DNA of 64,000 nt from Glossina fuscipes (Eukaryota > Arthropoda > Insecta > Diptera > Glossinidae). Location of the stretch: positions 525,259 to 589,258 of the forward strand of contig NW_023998453.1 of the NCBI RefSeq assembly GCF_014805625.2, read 5' to 3'. Below are positions 1 to 12,400 of this stretch, piece after piece. Numbering within the stretch: the stretch's first letter is position 1; each line of letters begins with the position of its first letter. A program made the position numbers and the translations under genes. The notes beneath the pieces are model-generated. The model was given only the letters and a program-made list of their open reading frames with translations, did no database searches and was not told where the DNA came from.

Positions 1-148
1 TATATATATATATATATATAAATATACCTCCAACTGTGAAAGAAACCCTCTCTCTGGATTAAACTGAAACCTAAGAACAGTCTTCCTTCTATTTTTGTAT
101 ATGTCAACCAACTATGTCCAATACTATTAATAATTATTATTTTAAGTT

Positions 149-152
<4 letters not shown>

Positions 153-184
<32 letters not shown>

Positions 185-217
185 TTTTACACTTTTTTTT
201 TTTTTTTTTTTTTTTTT
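153..217. repeat. A-tract followed by T-tract, in intron upstream of the first Nrx-1 exon
   Basis: About 28 A are followed directly by 8 T, a short spacer and about 25 T, so the two halves can pair. The window also opens with 20 bases of (TA)n. The stretch 1-580 is intron; nothing coding is seen apart from the acceptor at its end. Confidence 0.85.
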
Positions 218-580
218 GTTAATTTAATTAAAAATTTGAATAATAATTTAAGCACTACTACTACTCTTTATTAATATTGAATAATACCTGCATGCATTTA
301 TACAAAACACTCTATACTGCATAACATATTTTTGCTAACAATAAACAATAATTTATATATATATATAAATAGAAATAATTTATAATACAAATACAAACGC
401 GCAGGCACATGTCAATCAAAATTTAATTTATTTTTCTTTTCGAACATTTCTCTCAAAAACAAATTGATTTGAATTTTTTCCTAATTTTTTTTTTTTTCCT
501 TTTTTTTAGTTTTCATAAATAATTAAAAATCTTGTTGGTTTTTTTTTTTTTTTTGGTTCAACTTGTTTGCTCTGCTATAG

Positions 581-881
581 ACCCCAGCCAGTGGTTATCC
601 GGGTGCGATAGATGATTTAATATTTTCTGGTGCCGGTTCCGGGTGTCGGGGCGATGACGAGGATGAATGTACTCCGCCATTCGAATCGGGCAGTGGTGAT
701 GATTTAATAACGCCTGTTTATATACCGCCCACTAAACAAACGACCATATCGCAAAATGTTAGCACCGATAAGACGAATGGTACCGAACGTGCTTGCGACG
801 ATGAAGATTGTTTGCATGGTTCTGGTGATTATGGTGAAACTACCGAACAGTTTACGTCTACAAGCACCGCCAAGGGTTCCG
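581..881 (+). CDS. Nrx-1: Nrx-1 penultimate coding exon
   Basis: This 301-base exon starts in phase 0 after a T-rich tract ending TCTGCTATAG and ends TCC G|GTATGT. It encodes about 100 residues beginning TPASGYPGAIDD, with two acidic cysteine-containing patches (GDDEDEC, CDDEDC) and two possible N-glycosylation sites (NVST, NGTE). It is the membrane-proximal ectodomain after the last LNS domain. No other frame of the region is convincing. Confidence 0.95.
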
Positions 882-3800
882 GTATGTAAAAATCTCTCCT
901 TTTTTACCAATTATATATTCTTCTTCTTTTTTCTTTTCATTTTTCGTTTAATTTTTTTTTGTTTGTATTTTTATTTATCTCTCATATATCAGCATTTAGC
1001 ATTTCACCAATACCATTAAAAGTAGATAAACGTAAATCGAAGATATTCTCTAAAAACTCCTTTGCTTTGTTCAATGCTTCTTATTTAATAATGCATAATA
1101 TAAAATCGTATTCTCTTAAAATTAGTTCTTAGTAGTTTGAACAAAAGAAAAAAAATAGTAATCCGCGACTTTATATAAGGAAAAATCACTTTCACTTTAC
1201 GTGACAGTTGTGTTCTAGTAAAAGTTTTTTAACCTTTTTATTGCTTGCTTTAACGATTTTTCTCAATTATTTTACGAAACGAAAAGGAAAAAAAACAAAA
1301 TATATCTTCCCTACGTTGCTTTTTCACGGTACTTTGCTCAACATCAACTAATGAATATAACGCAATAATAAGTCGGTGCTTAAGTGCGATTCAATTAATG
1401 AAATCTGGATCGCCTAACATTTGCGGAGTAAGAGTTCCGTACGCGGTCGTGGGTTCGATGGGCGCGAATCTTGGAATTTTTCCTACTTTTCAAATCGTCG
1501 AAATAATATCAAGCCTAAAATTAGTATCAAATAGTTATGATCATCACTTGACTGAGATGAATGTTTAACCTCGACGAGGTCAGTGCTCTTTAGCTCAGCG
1601 GTCGTTATCGACGGGCAGACCCAACTTGTAAATATCTTACACCAATTATTTCATACAATTAATATTTCATAAAACTTGTTAGCCTTGCTGTTGGAAAAGC
1701 TCTTGAATAAGAACGAGTTGAAAATATGAATCCGGTATATAATCAACTTTTTTTTCCCACCATTTTCGTAGTAAAATAACCAAAATTGCATTTTGTTTAA
1801 AGGCCTATCTCTCAGAGGAATACTTATAAGGACAGGAGTCCAAAAAATATACCTACGCACTCCAAACTAACCCCCCAGTAAAATTTATATACCAAATCGT
1901 TATCTTATCGTCAAAGTTGTCGTAAATATTAAAAATTAGAATTCGTTGTTGATTTTTGAGATCAAAATTCTTTGCATTCATTTGGCATACATCCAATACA
2001 CTATTTTTTTGCTTAACTTTTGTGGAGAAATTTTGAAAAGGTTTTGTTATATTTCATTAACATGTGATATAAAAAAGTACGACCTATGGGCTGGACAGAA
2101 AAGCACGTGGGATAATACTGGGTGTACACAGGCAGATTTTAAACCTATTCTAAGTCCAAGTGTTATAGTAAAATAGTTTCAGTTCCATCACCAATCATTC
2201 ATGTTGTATACCTTCCTTGTGGGTGTTGTAGTAGGCGGCAATCACTTTGCATCCTTACCTCATTGATTATGAATCCCTCTACACTAGACGATGAGATCTC
2301 CCTTATAATTGTTTGGTATGTTTTTTTGTAAGATATTTCTTAGCTTTTAAATTGAAATTCAATTGAAGTCAAGTTTACTCGAAACACTTTTTCATTGCGG
2401 CTTCCCTAGCGAAACATTTACTTCCTCTATCTATATTGAAATTGAAAAGGTCTTCCGATCAGATGAACGAAAGGTTCATTTATGAACTCCGAACGAGCGA
2501 ATCTTAAAATTAAATTTCAATCCTATACGCAGCGCATCTTATCATAGGCGCCATAGTCTTGTTGATTACAATACAAATTACATACCGATAAACTTTATCA
2601 TTTCATGTCACTTTTTCAACGCTTTCGGCAGACGTGTAGTAGTACGTACCTGAAAGAAAGAAAAACAAAAAAATGATTTAGAGGAGATTATCAAAAAAAA
2701 TTTTTTTCTTTTTTTTATATTAATAATGATTCTTAACAATAACAGAGAGAGAGAGAGAGAGAGAGAAGGAGGGGGAGACTAATTATCAATTTGTTGATAT
2801 ATAGAGATATTCCTACTATTCGACTGATTTGTGTACTCAAGAACTTGAACCCAAGACAATAAATTGTTTGGAAATTTTTTATTTGCATAGGAAAAAACAA
2901 TCTGATCTTACCAAGTCATTTATAATGCTACTCTTCACACATTTTCAAATCGAATGTTATAGGTTTCTCATCAACAGTGCAATGCGAAGCCCTTTTAAGC
3001 CTTCTAGTCTCTACTCTAAAAGAATTATTTGCTATACCATCCATATATCTATGCTGTTCGGCTGTATGTGAATCTATTTATATGAATTCTTTTTTTATTC
3101 TCCTTCCTATAGAATTTTCAAATCAATATTACATTTCGATTTCAAATCATTCATAATGTTAGCGCAAATTTTTCTTAAGGGTGATATTAAATTATTTTCA
3201 TATACGTTAGTTCTCATTAATGTATGTAGTTTTTTGAAAAAAAAAAAATAAAAATAAATAAATAAATTAACTGCTTTTGCTCGATCCGCGTAGTAGTAAA
3301 TCGTATTTATTATTATTATTATTATTAGAAAGAGTTGGGTTATATTTCTTATAATTTAAACAAAAAAAAAAAAAGAAAAAAAAAAAGAAATGTTTCTTAA
3401 CATTTTTATTACATTTCATGGCATTCAAAAAAAAAAAAAAAAAATTTTTTTTTAAATTCGTTTTCCTCATATAACACTCATCAGTCAGCCATGGAGTTTC
3501 AACTTTCAAATAATATAAATAGTTACTGTCAAATCTTAATTGATTATCTGAATATGCTATTTATTAAATATGTATGATGAGAGAATTCAGTTGGAATCTA
3601 TTTCTTTCAGAAACTGAACTCTACTTCATATTTCTGACTGTGATCGCGCACTGGCTGCTTGCTCAAAATTCTATTCATACAATATAGAGCGAAAGCATTC
3701 TTCTCGAGCATAAGCAAACTAACTTAACCATTAAAACTAACGAAAGCAAAAAGTAAACGAAACAAAAAAAAAAAAAGAAAAAAAAAAAGAATAAACTAAC

Positions 3801-6800
3801 TCGAATACACTCTAATAACTAACACAACGCGCTCGGCTTGGTTATATACAATAATATGCATCACCTTGTTCTACCCCTCCTCCTAAGCAAAAATAGTGTG
3901 AAGTCTGTGAATGAGAAAAAGAAAGGGAGAGAGACAGAGACAGAGAAAGAGAAAAAGAGAGAGAGAGAGAAAGAGAATGAAAAAGAGAGAAAGAGAGAGG
4001 CAGAAAGAGAGGAAGAGAGAGAGAGAGAGAAATATTAAAAAAATTACCTGAACGTAATAATCAAATGTAGACGTATAAGTTGTTGTTATTCATCTCTTAA
4101 GTATTTTTTTTATTAATTTAAATACAAATTACTACGCATGTGCGTATAGAATTGCACTTAATAGAAAAACGATCTGAGATAATTGTTATATATATATTAT
4201 ATCATTTGCATATGCTTACATGTACACATATACAAATAAATAATTTTTCTTTTTTTTGTTTTTGTTTTAATTTTTATTTTGTCTCGTCTTTTTTAACTAA
4301 ATACCACCTATAACGAATACTTATAAGGCAGCAGGGATTAAATAATAATAAAATTGATGTACATGTGTGGAGAAGAGTTTCAATGCGTGTTGTTCCTTGT
4401 GAATGCATGAGTATGCATGTATATATATATATATGTATGTTTTTATATATATAATGTTAATAATATACATTCATACATATGTATGTATATATATAAACAT
4501 ACATAAACATATATACATGTGTGCTTATGGCACATATACACATGATCCATATGTATATACGTATATATGCGTATATATGCGTATATATATATATATATGG
4601 ATATGCCTCACGTAGTTATATACATATGTACATATATCTATTTATGCATGCATATGTGCATGTATACGCTTTAACTATGTATATAAACATACAAATCCCA
4701 TATAATAAAGCAATAATAACGGAAAGCTTAGTACAATGCGCGTAAATACAAACGTACCTTTTTCTCATTATATCTAAGATTAGATGCTAGAGTGAAATTA
4801 AGCCGTTGAAATATAACTACATATGTATGTTGCAAATATGTATGTATGTATGCATGCATGCATGTATATATATATACAATCGTTAGCATTCAGTTATATT
4901 CACGATAAATAAAAAATTAATCAAACTTCCGGTATATGAAATACGTTAACATGTGTTTTAAAAGCGAATATATTTACGGTTCCCGATCTTGTTCAACGAG
5001 TTTATCGCATATCGCAAATCTCATACATATCTTAATTAGATTCTTCCATTTTTTTGCTTTTTGTTTTCTTTTTTTACATTTCTTTATATGTGTATGTATG
5101 TAATAAAAAATAGTATTATTTTACTTGAATATATATATATATATATATAACTACTGATAATATGATTATTATTATTATTATTATTATTATTATGATAATT
5201 ACTGTGATTATTAATTAATATTACATAATATATAAATATGTGTAAAATTCTTATTACGTGTATTATGTGTAAATATTTTTGAGTCTATAAAAAGACCTAT
5301 TTGTTGTAATTTTTTAAGCTTAAATACGATATATGCTATATTTTCTTTATGTTTTATGTTCGTTTTGTTAGTGTTCTGTTAAATCAATAAAGGAAACAAT
5401 TGAAAGAAATATTCAAAACGAAACGTTGTCTTGCTTTGCTTATATAATACACTTGGTTATCAAAGTCCGTTCTAGACTGCTTCCTTTCTATTTCCCCATA
5501 AATACCATCATTATCATCGACAAGTTCTTACAAAAGCCCAGGGAAAAGAGCAAATTGCCATCATTCAGTTATTTGAAGAGATCGCAAAGCGATGAAAGCG
5601 AGAATTTGGCTAAAATCGTATTGAGGTTTCACGCTCGTTACAGTATCCTCACTTCTCTTTTCTTAATCAAGAAATTAAGTCTTTAATTAAGAGACATTTT
5701 TGGAATGCCTTCGGGCAATTGCATTTTAAGCTTATCATTGCTGAGAGTACTTTTGCGATCGGTATTGATACATAATATTTGCTCATTATTCCTCTCAATA
5801 AAATTATAGGACATGGTATAGATAGCCTTTAGGAAGAAAGTTCACCGGGATCTTATCGTTCCATTAACAATACGTAGAAAGAAGACAGAGATAAATTCCT
5901 TCGCCTGAATATCTTTCTATATTCTTATAACCCTAGTCTTCGGGGTAATCTTGGATACTTTTAAAAACATATGGTCTAGTTATAGGCTTATTACACGACA
6001 GCTACGGCCTAGTAAACACAAAATCTAAAATATCTGAACGCTCATTGCTCGCCTAATATTAACATAACTGTCTACATAAGACTAACGTAAACCATTCCCA
6101 GAGGGTTGAGTGCGGTTGGCTGTGCATCTATGTGCTTGTCTACCCGTCGACGCTTTCCTAAAAGATGTAAAATGTGTATATTTAAAAGATTAAAAATGTC
6201 ATAAACATATTGAGTTGAATTCCATTAATCCAATTGAAAGTTAGTTACAGCCTGTCCAGAATACTGATAACCCTTAGAAAAAAAAAAGTAAAAATTTCAA
6301 ATGATTTTCGCAAAGAAAATAGAGATGAAACGTTGTTCAGAAATGATAGCAAAAGATCTGCTAACAAGCCAAGAGATCTTCCTCTACTTTGGTAGTGTAC
6401 AATGTTAACTCGGAAACACTTAAAACCTTGTAGTATATGACGCCGGTATATTAAATATTGCACAATACTCCACCTAATACCATTGCTCATCTATTTTCCT
6501 TACATATAGAATTAGTCTTCGTTTTCATCTAAAGATTTACTTTCCTTGAGAGGCTTTATAGGAGAACGTGTTCATAATGTGAACCGACCCCGCCCAACCA
6601 TGTTAAAATCAAACAATTTATTATTCTTCACTTATTTTCGTCAACTAAATATAAAAATTATATTTTTGGCCATGTAAAGACCAAAGGCCATTGTTTGTGA
6701 AATTCTGTATATACAGAGAGGTGGTAAAAAAGTAGACCTATAGTAGTCTAAAATTTAACATAGTACATTTGTATTTGAAATCGCTAGGAAGGAAAAATTT

Positions 6801-8171
6801 TCGTTCGATTTTTGGCGAAAAATAATGAAAAGGACAAAGTTTTCCAAGTTCTCAAATGCGATGCATTACGACGGAAGTGGTCGCAAGAGTCGTCCGTGAA
6901 TTGGTTTAAAACATAAATAAACTTTCTTTCAATGCACTTTTTTTTCTTTTTTTTTTTTTGATTGAAACAAAAAGACAAAATTGTTTCTAACATACGATAT
7001 GCGAAAAGTTTTAAATGATTTCCGCTTTGACCGCATATTTCCAGAAATGAATAAAGAAATCGCTACAGTAACCACGGATAGTAATAATCGGCGCCAGCAG
7101 GAGCTTTTAACTACTGAACAACAACAGACTAGCACTACTCTAGGACATCACCAGACGCCGTCAAGGGAGACGACGGCATTAAGCACCGTAATGACCAGTG
7201 TCGCGACTACCATAAGTACAACACAACAAACTCAAACACCTGCTCTTACGACAGCTATGCAAATAACAACCGTTCAGCCTGCGATAATAACAAGTAGCAC
7301 AACAACTACATCCAGTACTATGGCTAGCACGCCAGCAACTCCTTCTCCGGATGTACGCACAACGGGAACAGAACGTGATGATACTACACCTTATGATGTT
7401 GTTCATGTGTTTAGCGGCGGTAAAGAAAACGAAAATGAAAATGCAAACATTATACAGCATGGCCATCATACGCATACGCCAGAAAGGCCGCCACCGCCAC
7501 CACCGCCCGTACATGAAACAGATCCGGGTCTCTCATATTATCCTTTGCCTCAGCCACCGCCCTACGGTAATAATAATTATCGGCCAAAAGGCAAAGGTGG
7601 CCGCATAAATTCAATTGAAGAGGAACGAACAGCTATGATTATTGGCATTGTTGCAGGCATATTAATCGCAGTCATTTTAGTTATATTACTAGTGTTATGG
7701 TTGAAGTCCAACGGTGATCGTAACTATAAAACAGCTGGTGAGAAAACTGTCTACGGCAGCCATAATGCGAATACAGCATTGCTGGGTAATGCCAGCACTA
7801 ATGGTTCATATCATCAACAAAGGCAGCAACGCAATCAGCAATCTAGTGTTACCAGTAATAGTCATAGTCAGCAACAATTGCAAAACCAACCACAACAGCA
7901 TCAACCGCAAGGATTGCATAAACAACATCAACAAAATAAAACATCATCAACAGATCATCACGATGATGCCGACAGTTACGGAGAACAACAAGGACATATA
8001 GGTAGCGGCGTTAGTAATGCTGGTGGTGGTGGTGGTGGTGGTGGTGGTAGTAGCGGCGGCGGCGGCGGCGGTGGTGGTGGCAACAGTGGTCGCACGGGTT
8101 TCATACGCACTGTTTACATTGGTCAGACTGAGCAAACAAACAATAAGGATGTGAAAGAATGGTATGTGTAA
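581..8171 (+). CDS. Nrx-1: Neurexin-1, C-terminal part (last two coding exons; 5' end outside window)
   Basis: Neurexin is a presynaptic type I membrane protein that binds neuroligin across the synaptic cleft and scaffolds proteins through its tail. Two exons join in frame: 581-881 (acceptor TATAG, donor G|GTATGT, phase 1) and 7045-8171 (acceptor TTTCCAG). Together they encode 475 residues plus stop. In order they hold the end of the ectodomain with acidic DDEDE and DDED patches, a Thr/Ser-rich mucin-like stalk, a proline-rich stretch, one transmembrane helix (about 7630-7703, starting TAMIIGIVAG), a juxtamembrane segment KSNGDRNYKT, a Gln/His-rich and Gly-rich tail, and the C-terminal PDZ ligand EWYV. 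The Drosophila protein, from memory, has the same ASGYPGAIDDLIFSGAG block, the same helix and the same KDVKEWYV end. The LNS/EGF domains must lie upstream of base 1. The tail repeats differ from Drosophila. Identification is near certain; the exact 5' boundary of the second exon rests on alignment. Confidence 0.95.
882..7044 (+). other. Nrx-1 intron, 6.2 kb, no coding content seen
   Basis: This is the intron between the last two neurexin exons. It contains (AG)n at 2744-2766, a homopurine tract at 3912-4033, (TA)n and (CATA)n-like tracts around 4.4-4.9 kb, (AT)n at 5129-5149 and (ATT)n at 5164-5193. It also holds a tRNA-like remnant near 1440-1480 and a block near 2618-2660 that recurs near 61.6 kb. 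Short open frames follow the simple repeats and look non-coding. Confidence 0.7.
3912..4033 (+). repeat. About 120-base nearly pure purine (GA-rich) tract
   Basis: The tract is composed of GAGA, GAAA and AGAGAG units with only a few pyrimidine interruptions. It is open in one frame as a Glu/Lys/Arg-rich peptide, which is a by-product of the composition. It lies inside the Nrx-1 intron. Confidence 0.9.
7045..8171 (+). CDS. Nrx-1: Nrx-1 last coding exon (stalk, membrane helix, cytoplasmic tail)
   Basis: This 1127-base exon ends with TAA at 8169-8171. The frame is open upstream to about 6981, but the acceptor TTTCCAG at 7038-7044 gives a junction SE-MNKEIATV that lines up with the fly protein's SESNNEMVTIT. 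The ATG-led extension is therefore intron. The region before the helix is dominated by Thr, Ser and Pro, as expected of an O-glycosylated stalk. The tail keeps the juxtamembrane NGDRNYKT and the terminal EWYV PDZ ligand, separated by rapidly changing Gln/His and Gly repeats. Confidence 0.94.
8022..8080 (+). repeat. Coding (GGT/GGC)n poly-glycine repeat in the Nrx-1 tail
   Basis: A run of GGT codons, an AGT-AGC interruption, a run of GGC codons and then GGT codons again encode two poly-Gly blocks split by SerSer. The repeat stays in frame in the neurexin cytoplasmic tail and is likely to vary in length. Confidence 0.9.
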
Positions 8172-8780
8172 AGACAGAGATTAATATGTGTGCGCGTGTG
8201 TGTGTATGTGTAAGTGTATAATAGATAAGAGAAGATGTAATATTTTTATACAGACATGCACACGTACAGACAATATAGCGAAATGATAGAAAAAGTTTAG
8301 TAGTAAAAGTCAAGAAGAAGAAAACTTGAATTACGATATAAAATATAAAAGACAGTAAAGTAAAACCAAATATAGATACATTGCCTACGAGAATATTATT
8401 CTGAAAAATATATACATACATACATATTTGTATACGTAAACAAATATACGCGTGTGTATATACATATATACATATGTATATATATAGTTATATCCACATG
8501 TATGTATGCATGTATGTATGTGTATGCATCCGTTCTTAAGCTCAAATGAATATATGTAAAAAAGCAAATCAGAAAACTGTAATAGGATTATATCGGATTT
8601 TCCAAGGGAGGGAGTGAGAGAGAGCGCAGGCGAGCATTAAACGTGAAGGCTCCAGAAATTAAATTGAAAAGCAAATTTTTGAAAATATTTAAAAAAAAAA
8701 AAAGGAAACACACACACCAAAAATCAATATAATTGCAAAATATTAAATGAAAACCAAACCCAAAATACTAAATAAATAAA
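8172..8780 (+). other. Probable Nrx-1 3' UTR, at least to the first strong poly(A) signals
   Basis: After the stop there is AT-rich DNA without reading frames and with (TG)n and (TA)n tracts. Overlapping AATAAA signals occur at 8771-8780, and more AATAAA-like sites follow, so the transcript could run further, toward 9.5 kb. The true cleavage site cannot be seen. Confidence 0.5.
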
Positions 8781-9074
8781 AATTAAGTCAGTTAATGTAC
8801 AAATATCGTAATTATTATGTAATAAGATGCAAAATATGATAATAATTATAAACGTATGTCACCAACCAGATTCTAAACGAAAGCAACCTTTACAAAAACT
8901 AAAGAAAAACAAAATGAAAACAACTTTTTTTTCTTATGAGCATGACTCTTAAAGCGGGAATTTGGCTGGTGAGATGCTTTATAAAAAGTCCTCTCAAAAC
9001 AAAGCAAAAAAACCAAGAAAAAGACAAAAGAGTATTAAAACCAATTTAAACCTAACCAAACCTAATCAAAAACT

Positions 9075-9100
9075 AAAAAAAAAAAAAAAAAAAAAAAAAA
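9075..9100. repeat. A26 tract
   Basis: An uninterrupted run of 26 A lies about 0.9 kb after the neurexin stop codon. It could be the genomic start of an A-rich 3' UTR segment or the tail of an old retroposon. No element body is recognised in front of it. Confidence 0.8.
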
Positions 9101-9499
9101 CAAATATTTTCTGTTTATTAATCAAATTAAGATTTTCACTTAGATTTCAATTCCAAATAATCAGAAAAGTAAAGAAAAAAAAATTTCAACATTTATTCGA
9201 TTATTACTTTCATCAGCAGCCGTAAATTAATAACAAAAAAAAAAAACAAAAACAAAAAAACACAAAAGAAATTCTTGCTACGAACGATATCTAAATTTAG
9301 TAAACAAGAATTAATTACATTTTTTACACATCTAGGTTCAAAAGTTAAATGCAAAGAAAACCTTAACACTTGTTATCACCGTTTAGAAACGAACCACTTC
9401 AGTAATTTATGTAATAACAATTTATAAACGTTTTTTTTCTATTTTTTTTGAATGATTTTAAAATATCATTAGAGATGTAATAAGAAAATGTGAATATGT

Positions 9500-12400
9500 G
9501 TGTACTTAAGTTGGCCTGTTTAATATACAATGTAGATACTAATTAATTAGTTAAAATATATATATATATATGAATGTGCATTTCATTGTACTATACTATA
9601 TATGTATATGTATGCATATATATATATATATATGTATGTGCATATATATATATATACATGTGTGTATATATAATAGTTAGGTATTGTTTGTGTGTGTGTT
9701 TGTGATAGAATAGATATTTAAAATCAAGTACCCCAAAAAGGCAAAAAAAAAAAAAAAATTCCCCTTTAACTACCGCAAAAGTGTTATTCCTAATTTCTGA
9801 TTTAAGTACAATAGACAATATTGCAATGAAACAGATTATAAGTATATATAGCAAATTAAAACGAGTAGGGAACTTACATTCGCCATAAGGCAAATGGAGA
9901 GATATATATACACCCAGCATACCACCTTACACTAATTCACTAAAGACTAACTCTGTCACGTTTCAGTTATGCATCTCTTGTTATCCTGCTACTGTTAGGA
10001 GAATTCTAATGCCAGATAACTGAGAAACGAGGGGATGAAAGGGTTTCATTATAGCAATGAGAAGTTGAAAATGTCGTTACCGTTCGACTTAATGGGTGTC
10101 AAGAAATAACAACAATTATATTCGCATTAAAATTGAATTTTAATTTTTTTAATGATTTTTTTTATTTACTAACTCTTTGTTACAAAAATCTCCGATTAAT
10201 ATCTACTATATCCGCCTGAGCAGCCGAAGGCGAGGAATCTCGATTAGCAAGTCAATGGTCGTGGATTCGAATCTCAAGTGCGGTGAGTGAGTTTTTTATA
10301 AAAGCCGATAGCGAAATTAATAAGAATAATAATGATAGTATCTACTATAAATTGAAGAGATGACAGTTTCTTTAATCTACTGTAGCTTAGTGATTTTTAA
10401 ATTTAATATGAGAAGAAACGGAGGAAATTCCTATACAGTCTTGAAGCTTTCTGTTTAATAAGAAACTTTTATCCACGAGAATGTAAACACTATTGGCTGG
10501 AAGTGTTTGTTTTTTTTTTATGACGGACGGACTGATTTGAAAATAAAGACTGACTTGAGCTTCTATAAGAAAATATCTAGCATTGAGATGGTCGTCTAAG
10601 AAAGTCTGCAAATTGATTCGTGAAGCTAATCAGTTACACCTCACTAATTTTGAAGTTTTTTCCTGTACAGCCAATGAATTGCTAAACGGTGCTCGTTTAC
10701 ATGCTCGATGTTTTGTATGCTCAGTCATATTTGCTTTGACGGTATTTCGGACTGCTCCGTATATTATTCGTAGCCTTTTGTAGACTTTCTTTCTCCCTGA
10801 TTTTCTAGAATTCAGCAAAGCAACAAGGAATTGTTCCTTGCATATTATTATCTCTACTTTGCCTTTGATGATCAGCTGTCTGACCTAGTTCCACGACAAA
10901 GGGCTATTCATAGTTAATATGTAACTATACTATTATATAAGTCATTGGATTAACTTCACATGACGTTTAAGGGGAAAGTAGCAGGTAAGACCCATAGGTC
11001 CTTTGAAATATGTGCAGCTTCTAAGCCTTTGGCCAGAAAATAACGAATGTGATCTTAAAATCTAAGTTCACCTCGTAAGTTTTGTTTTTGCTAGCTTGGG
11101 AAAGGTCACAAAACAAATTTCAATTGTCTTTGAATGCATTTAAGGGGACACCAGGAGGCGAAAATCAAGCTAACTTTAGTTACTTACTAATACATACAGC
11201 TACCAGGTTTACGGCCGGAAAGTACGATTCTAAGATCCAAGCTTACCTCCGTTTGCGGTCATAGCAAGCAAATAAGCAAAAAAGTGAATCCTAAATATCT
11301 ATCACTGACTGTAGTTTTGCTACATTTTTGCGAATCATTGCGAACCATAAAAAAAGTTTCAATTTTCCTTAAAATATTTATAATTAATTAATAATTAATT
11401 TTTTTTTCCATTTAGGAAAATTTTTTATATATATAACCTTATAATATATTGATGATATAAGCAAATATTAAGCACAAAAGCATTCTTTCAGTGTTCACTT
11501 TTCATTCACTTCATTTTTAACAATATTTTATTTAGTTTAAAAAGTTTCAAGTTTGCGTTGCTCGCAACTTAATCCAACCTAACCTCGCTAATGTTGAAAA
11601 AAAAATCAAATGCACATGTCAACATTGAACAAATGGAATAATTTCTAGAAAGTTGGAGCTGGGTCTTAGTATCGGTGACATTCAGGTTCGTGAAGGCTTT
11701 CTTTCTTTCTAATTCTCCTTCAGATTTCCTCCTGCCATAGATTTTTTGACAATTTTTAGATTGTTGCGAATTCTTCAATCTCTTTAAAATGGATTTTTGG
11801 AGTTATTTATTTGTTGTTGTTGTTGTTGTTGTTTTTTTTTTTTTTTTGATAAGACCAATTACTCAAGGGTTGTCTTCTATTCGCATAATGCGGTCACGGT
11901 CGGAAAGAAACAAGGACAATGGAATAACAATACAAAGAAGTGCGTGGCGGCCGCCCACTAATAATTGGTGCAAACACCTTTATCGACTGAGCATTCAATA
12001 TAGCTGCGACCAAAGGCGCTTAATGAATACCCACTTGCATGGAATTAGTTTTAGCTGATTTTCGATTTCATTGCTGAAATCAAGAGGCGATAAAGAACTG
12101 CACATCGATTTACAATTTGATAAATGTTTTGAAGAAAGTCCCTAAAGTCCCTATCGCTAATGATCTACAACGATATTTGGAAAAATTCAAATTTTTTTTT
12201 TCGTTTTTTTTTTTTTTTTTTGATTATTGTTTCATTGTATTGGTATAAATGCATCCTAACTGCGGATTTTTGAACGAAGAGAGAGTCATACGGACAGCAA
12301 TATCGACGTACATGTACATAGTTAATGATGTGTAAAGAGAAGTCTTTTTTTATATATTTTGGTGGTGTTGTGTATGTATATTAATCAATATATTATGTAA

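Noticed and set aside
4403..4745. Tyr/Ile/His-rich frames in the Nrx-1 intron
   Set aside because: They come from (TATG)n and (CATA)n tracts.
6981..7044. Neurexin exon starting with the ATG at 6981
   Set aside because: Alignment and the acceptor TTTCCAG place the exon start at 7045; the extra codons are intron.
7179..7514. Antisense frame of 111 codons under the last Nrx-1 exon
   Set aside because: It lies opposite the well supported neurexin stalk; repetitive Thr codons on one strand keep the other strand open.
10205..10290. A functional tRNA gene at the B-box-like sequence
   Set aside because: No A box, acceptor stem or anticodon arm could be folded.
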